Positions 6,805-7,652 of a stretch of 7,652 bases of DNA are shown here, piece by piece. The stretch lies in NCBI GenBank assembly GCA_937981515.1, contig CALJNY010000365.1:1-7652 (forward strand), written 5' to 3'. Within the stretch, counting starts at the first letter, position 1. Every line of letters starts with the position of its first letter. Source of the stretch: an uncultured Collinsella sp. (GTDB lineage Bacteria > Actinomycetota > Coriobacteriia > Coriobacteriales > Coriobacteriaceae). Below the pieces are notes generated by a model that saw nothing but the letters and a program-made list of their open reading frames with translations, was not told the origin of the DNA and made no database searches. Position numbers and translations under genes: made by a program.

Positions 6805-6945
6805 AAACGTTTGCCCAGCTTGGGAGTATGAATGCCGCACAAGGGTCTTCAGGGATAGAAAAAACGTTTCATCATTGGCGGCTTTAGGTGAATAACTGAC
6901 CAACCAGAACGGTAAAATAGTGTTTGTCTGAGCGTTGAAACGTTT
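6805..6945. promoter_or_regulatory. Three AAACGTTT palindromes, candidate LacI-family operators
   Basis: AAACGTTT occurs at 6805-6812, 6862-6869 and 6938-6945. LacI/GalR/CcpA-type regulators bind palindromes centred on CG with this layout, for example TGAAACGTTTCA-like sites. The flanks here are partly symmetric (GTTGAAACGTTTAGAC at the third site). A possible -10, TAAAAT (6913-6918), lies between sites 2 and 3, although no good -35 precedes it. Repression or looping at the dehydrogenase promoter is the simplest reading, but the same sites could also affect the divergent - operon. No regulator gene is in the window. Confidence 0.5.
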
Positions 6946-6988
6946 AGACATCGCGCATTGTCATCGCCGGCAACGCGCAAACCGGTCC

Positions 6989-7015
6989 TAACGGAGCCAA
7001 TTGGGTGCTCCGTTA
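6989..7015 (+). other. 9-bp hairpin in the likely leader of the alcohol dehydrogenase
   Basis: TAACGGAGC (6989-6997) and GCTCCGTTA (7007-7015) pair perfectly around a 9-nt loop. The following bases are TATACGCAAG, not a T-run, so it is not a standard terminator. It ends 28 bases before the ribosome site. It may be an mRNA-stabilising stem or a protein-binding palindrome. Confidence 0.5.
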
Positions 7016-7055
7016 TATACGCAAGTCTAAGAGGGGCTTGTTTAGGAGGCACAGT

Positions 7056-7652
7056 ATGGGACGTTTTACCAATCCTCGCGATCTGTACTTTGGTGAGGGC
7101 GCTCGCCACGAGGTGAAGAACCTCAAGGGCAAGAAGGCCATCATCGTTTCTGGCGGCAGCTCTATGCGCCGCGGCGGGTTCCTGCAGGACGTCGAGAACG
7201 ACCTTAAGGAAGGCGGCTTCGAGGTCAAGCTGTTCGAGGGCGTCGAGTCCGACCCGTCCATCGAGACGGTCATGAAGGGCGCCGAGGCCATGCGCGAGTT
7301 CGAGCCCGACTGGATTATCGCCATCGGTGGCGGCTCGCCCATCGATGCCGCTAAGGCCATGTGGGTCTTCTACGAGTATCCCGAGGAGTCCTTCGACAAC
7401 ATCATCCAGCCGTTCAGCTTCCCTGAGCTGCGTCAGAAGGCTCATTTCTGTGCCATCTCCTCTACCTCCGGCACCGCTACCGAGGTCACCGCGTTCTCCG
7501 TCATTACCGACTACGCCAAGGGCATCAAGTACCCGCTGGCCGACTTCAACATCACCCCTGATGTCGCCATCGTCGACCCCGAGCTCACCTACACCATCCC
7601 CGCCAAGCTGTGCGCTCACACCGGCATGGATGCTCTGACCCACTGCATGGAG
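7056..7652 (+). CDS. Iron-dependent alcohol dehydrogenase, N-terminal part (runs off window)
   Basis: Group III metal-dependent alcohol dehydrogenases interconvert aldehydes or ketones and alcohols with NAD(P)H in the cytoplasm, often to re-oxidise reduced cofactor during fermentation. The 199 visible residues start MGRFTNPRDLYFGEGA, typical of the butanol/ethanol dehydrogenase branch. The nucleotide-binding motif GGGSPIDAAK is at 91-100, followed by the SSTSGTATEVTAFSVI stretch (135-150) and PDVAIVDPELT (168-178). D192 and H196 in MDALTHCME correspond to the first two of the four metal ligands; the other two histidines lie beyond the window. The family is about 380-400 residues, so half is present. 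The start is supported by AGGAGG six bases before the ATG. Substrate and cofactor preference cannot be read from this half. Three upstream palindromes suggest repressor control. Confidence 0.95.
   Translation, partial: MGRFTNPRDLYFGEGARHEVKNLKGKKAIIVSGGSSMRRGGFLQDVENDLKEGGFEVKLFEGVESDPSIETVMKGAEAMREFEPDWIIAIGGGSPIDAAKAMWVFYEYPEESFDNIIQPFSFPELRQKAHFCAISSTSGTATEVTAFSVITDYAKGIKYPLADFNITPDVAIVDPELTYTIPAKLCAHTGMDALTHCME

Larger units (their letters stand above)
6568..7043. other. Divergent intergenic region between the TPR operon and the alcohol dehydrogenase
   Basis: I see no convincing protein gene in these ~475 bp; the short frames here lack ribosome sites and recognisable content. The part near the - operon (6600-6780) holds short repeats and hairpins: GGCAC/GTGCC at about 6620, TGCACCT-TTGCACC at about 6650, and ACGGTGC/GCACCGT at 6748-6774. 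The part near the dehydrogenase holds the AAACGTTT palindromes and the 6989-7015 hairpin. Promoters for both directions must lie here. For the - operon, only a weak TTTATATA-like stretch just upstream of 6585 is visible, without a convincing -35. Confidence 0.6.

Noticed and set aside
6849..7643. A 264-codon - strand open frame opposite the alcohol dehydrogenase
   Set aside because: The + strand clearly encodes the dehydrogenase with conserved motifs; the antisense reading is Gly/Asp/Val-rich noise.

Overview
This 7.65 kb window looks like chromosomal DNA of a GC-rich, anaerobic, Gram-positive bacterium. The best fit is a gut Coriobacteriia member close to Collinsella. That placement is an inference from three things: a type III glutamine synthetase, a MurT/GatD lipid II amidation enzyme, and an iron-dependent alcohol dehydrogenase, all in high-GC codons. 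No marker gene confirms the genus.

Layout. (1) Positions 2-1201, + strand: C-terminal part of glutamine synthetase III, followed by a strong intrinsic terminator (1232-1265). (2) Positions 1266-1837: no convincing protein gene. It holds a 221-bp element bounded by 35-bp inverted repeats (1325-1545), then two diverged ~88-bp direct repeats, 188 bp apart, built from a tRNA-Glu 3' end plus its terminator, separated by a GC-rich segment. (3) Positions 1838-1914, - strand: an intact tRNA-Glu(TTC) with encoded CCA, its own extended -10 promoter and a downstream terminator. (4) Positions 1915-2212: a compact repeat zone. A 15-bp sequence occurs four times in strictly alternating orientation, forming two hairpins with different 25-nt loops and an exact 80-bp period. 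GTGGTGG-type terminator hairpins lie on both sides. (5) Positions 6555 down to 2213, - strand: a likely three-gene operon. Two related ST7/TPR-like helical repeat proteins, overlapping by one base (TAATG), are followed by one long ORF that fuses MurT and GatD, which are separate genes in the characterised systems. (6) Positions 6556-7055: a divergent intergenic region with three AAACGTTT palindromes and a 9-bp hairpin in the likely leader of the next gene. (7) Position 7056 to the window end, + strand: the N-terminal 199 residues of an iron-dependent alcohol dehydrogenase.

How the parts relate. Glutamine synthetase makes glutamine. The MurT-GatD enzyme uses glutamine as amide donor to convert D-iso-glutamate of lipid II to D-iso-glutamine. 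This is a metabolic link, not evidence of co-regulation. The two repeat proteins have no assigned function, and sharing an operon with murT-gatD is the only clue to their role. The alcohol dehydrogenase is a separate fermentative unit, probably controlled through the palindromic sites. The least explained parts are the noncoding blocks at 1325-1545 and 2014-2150.
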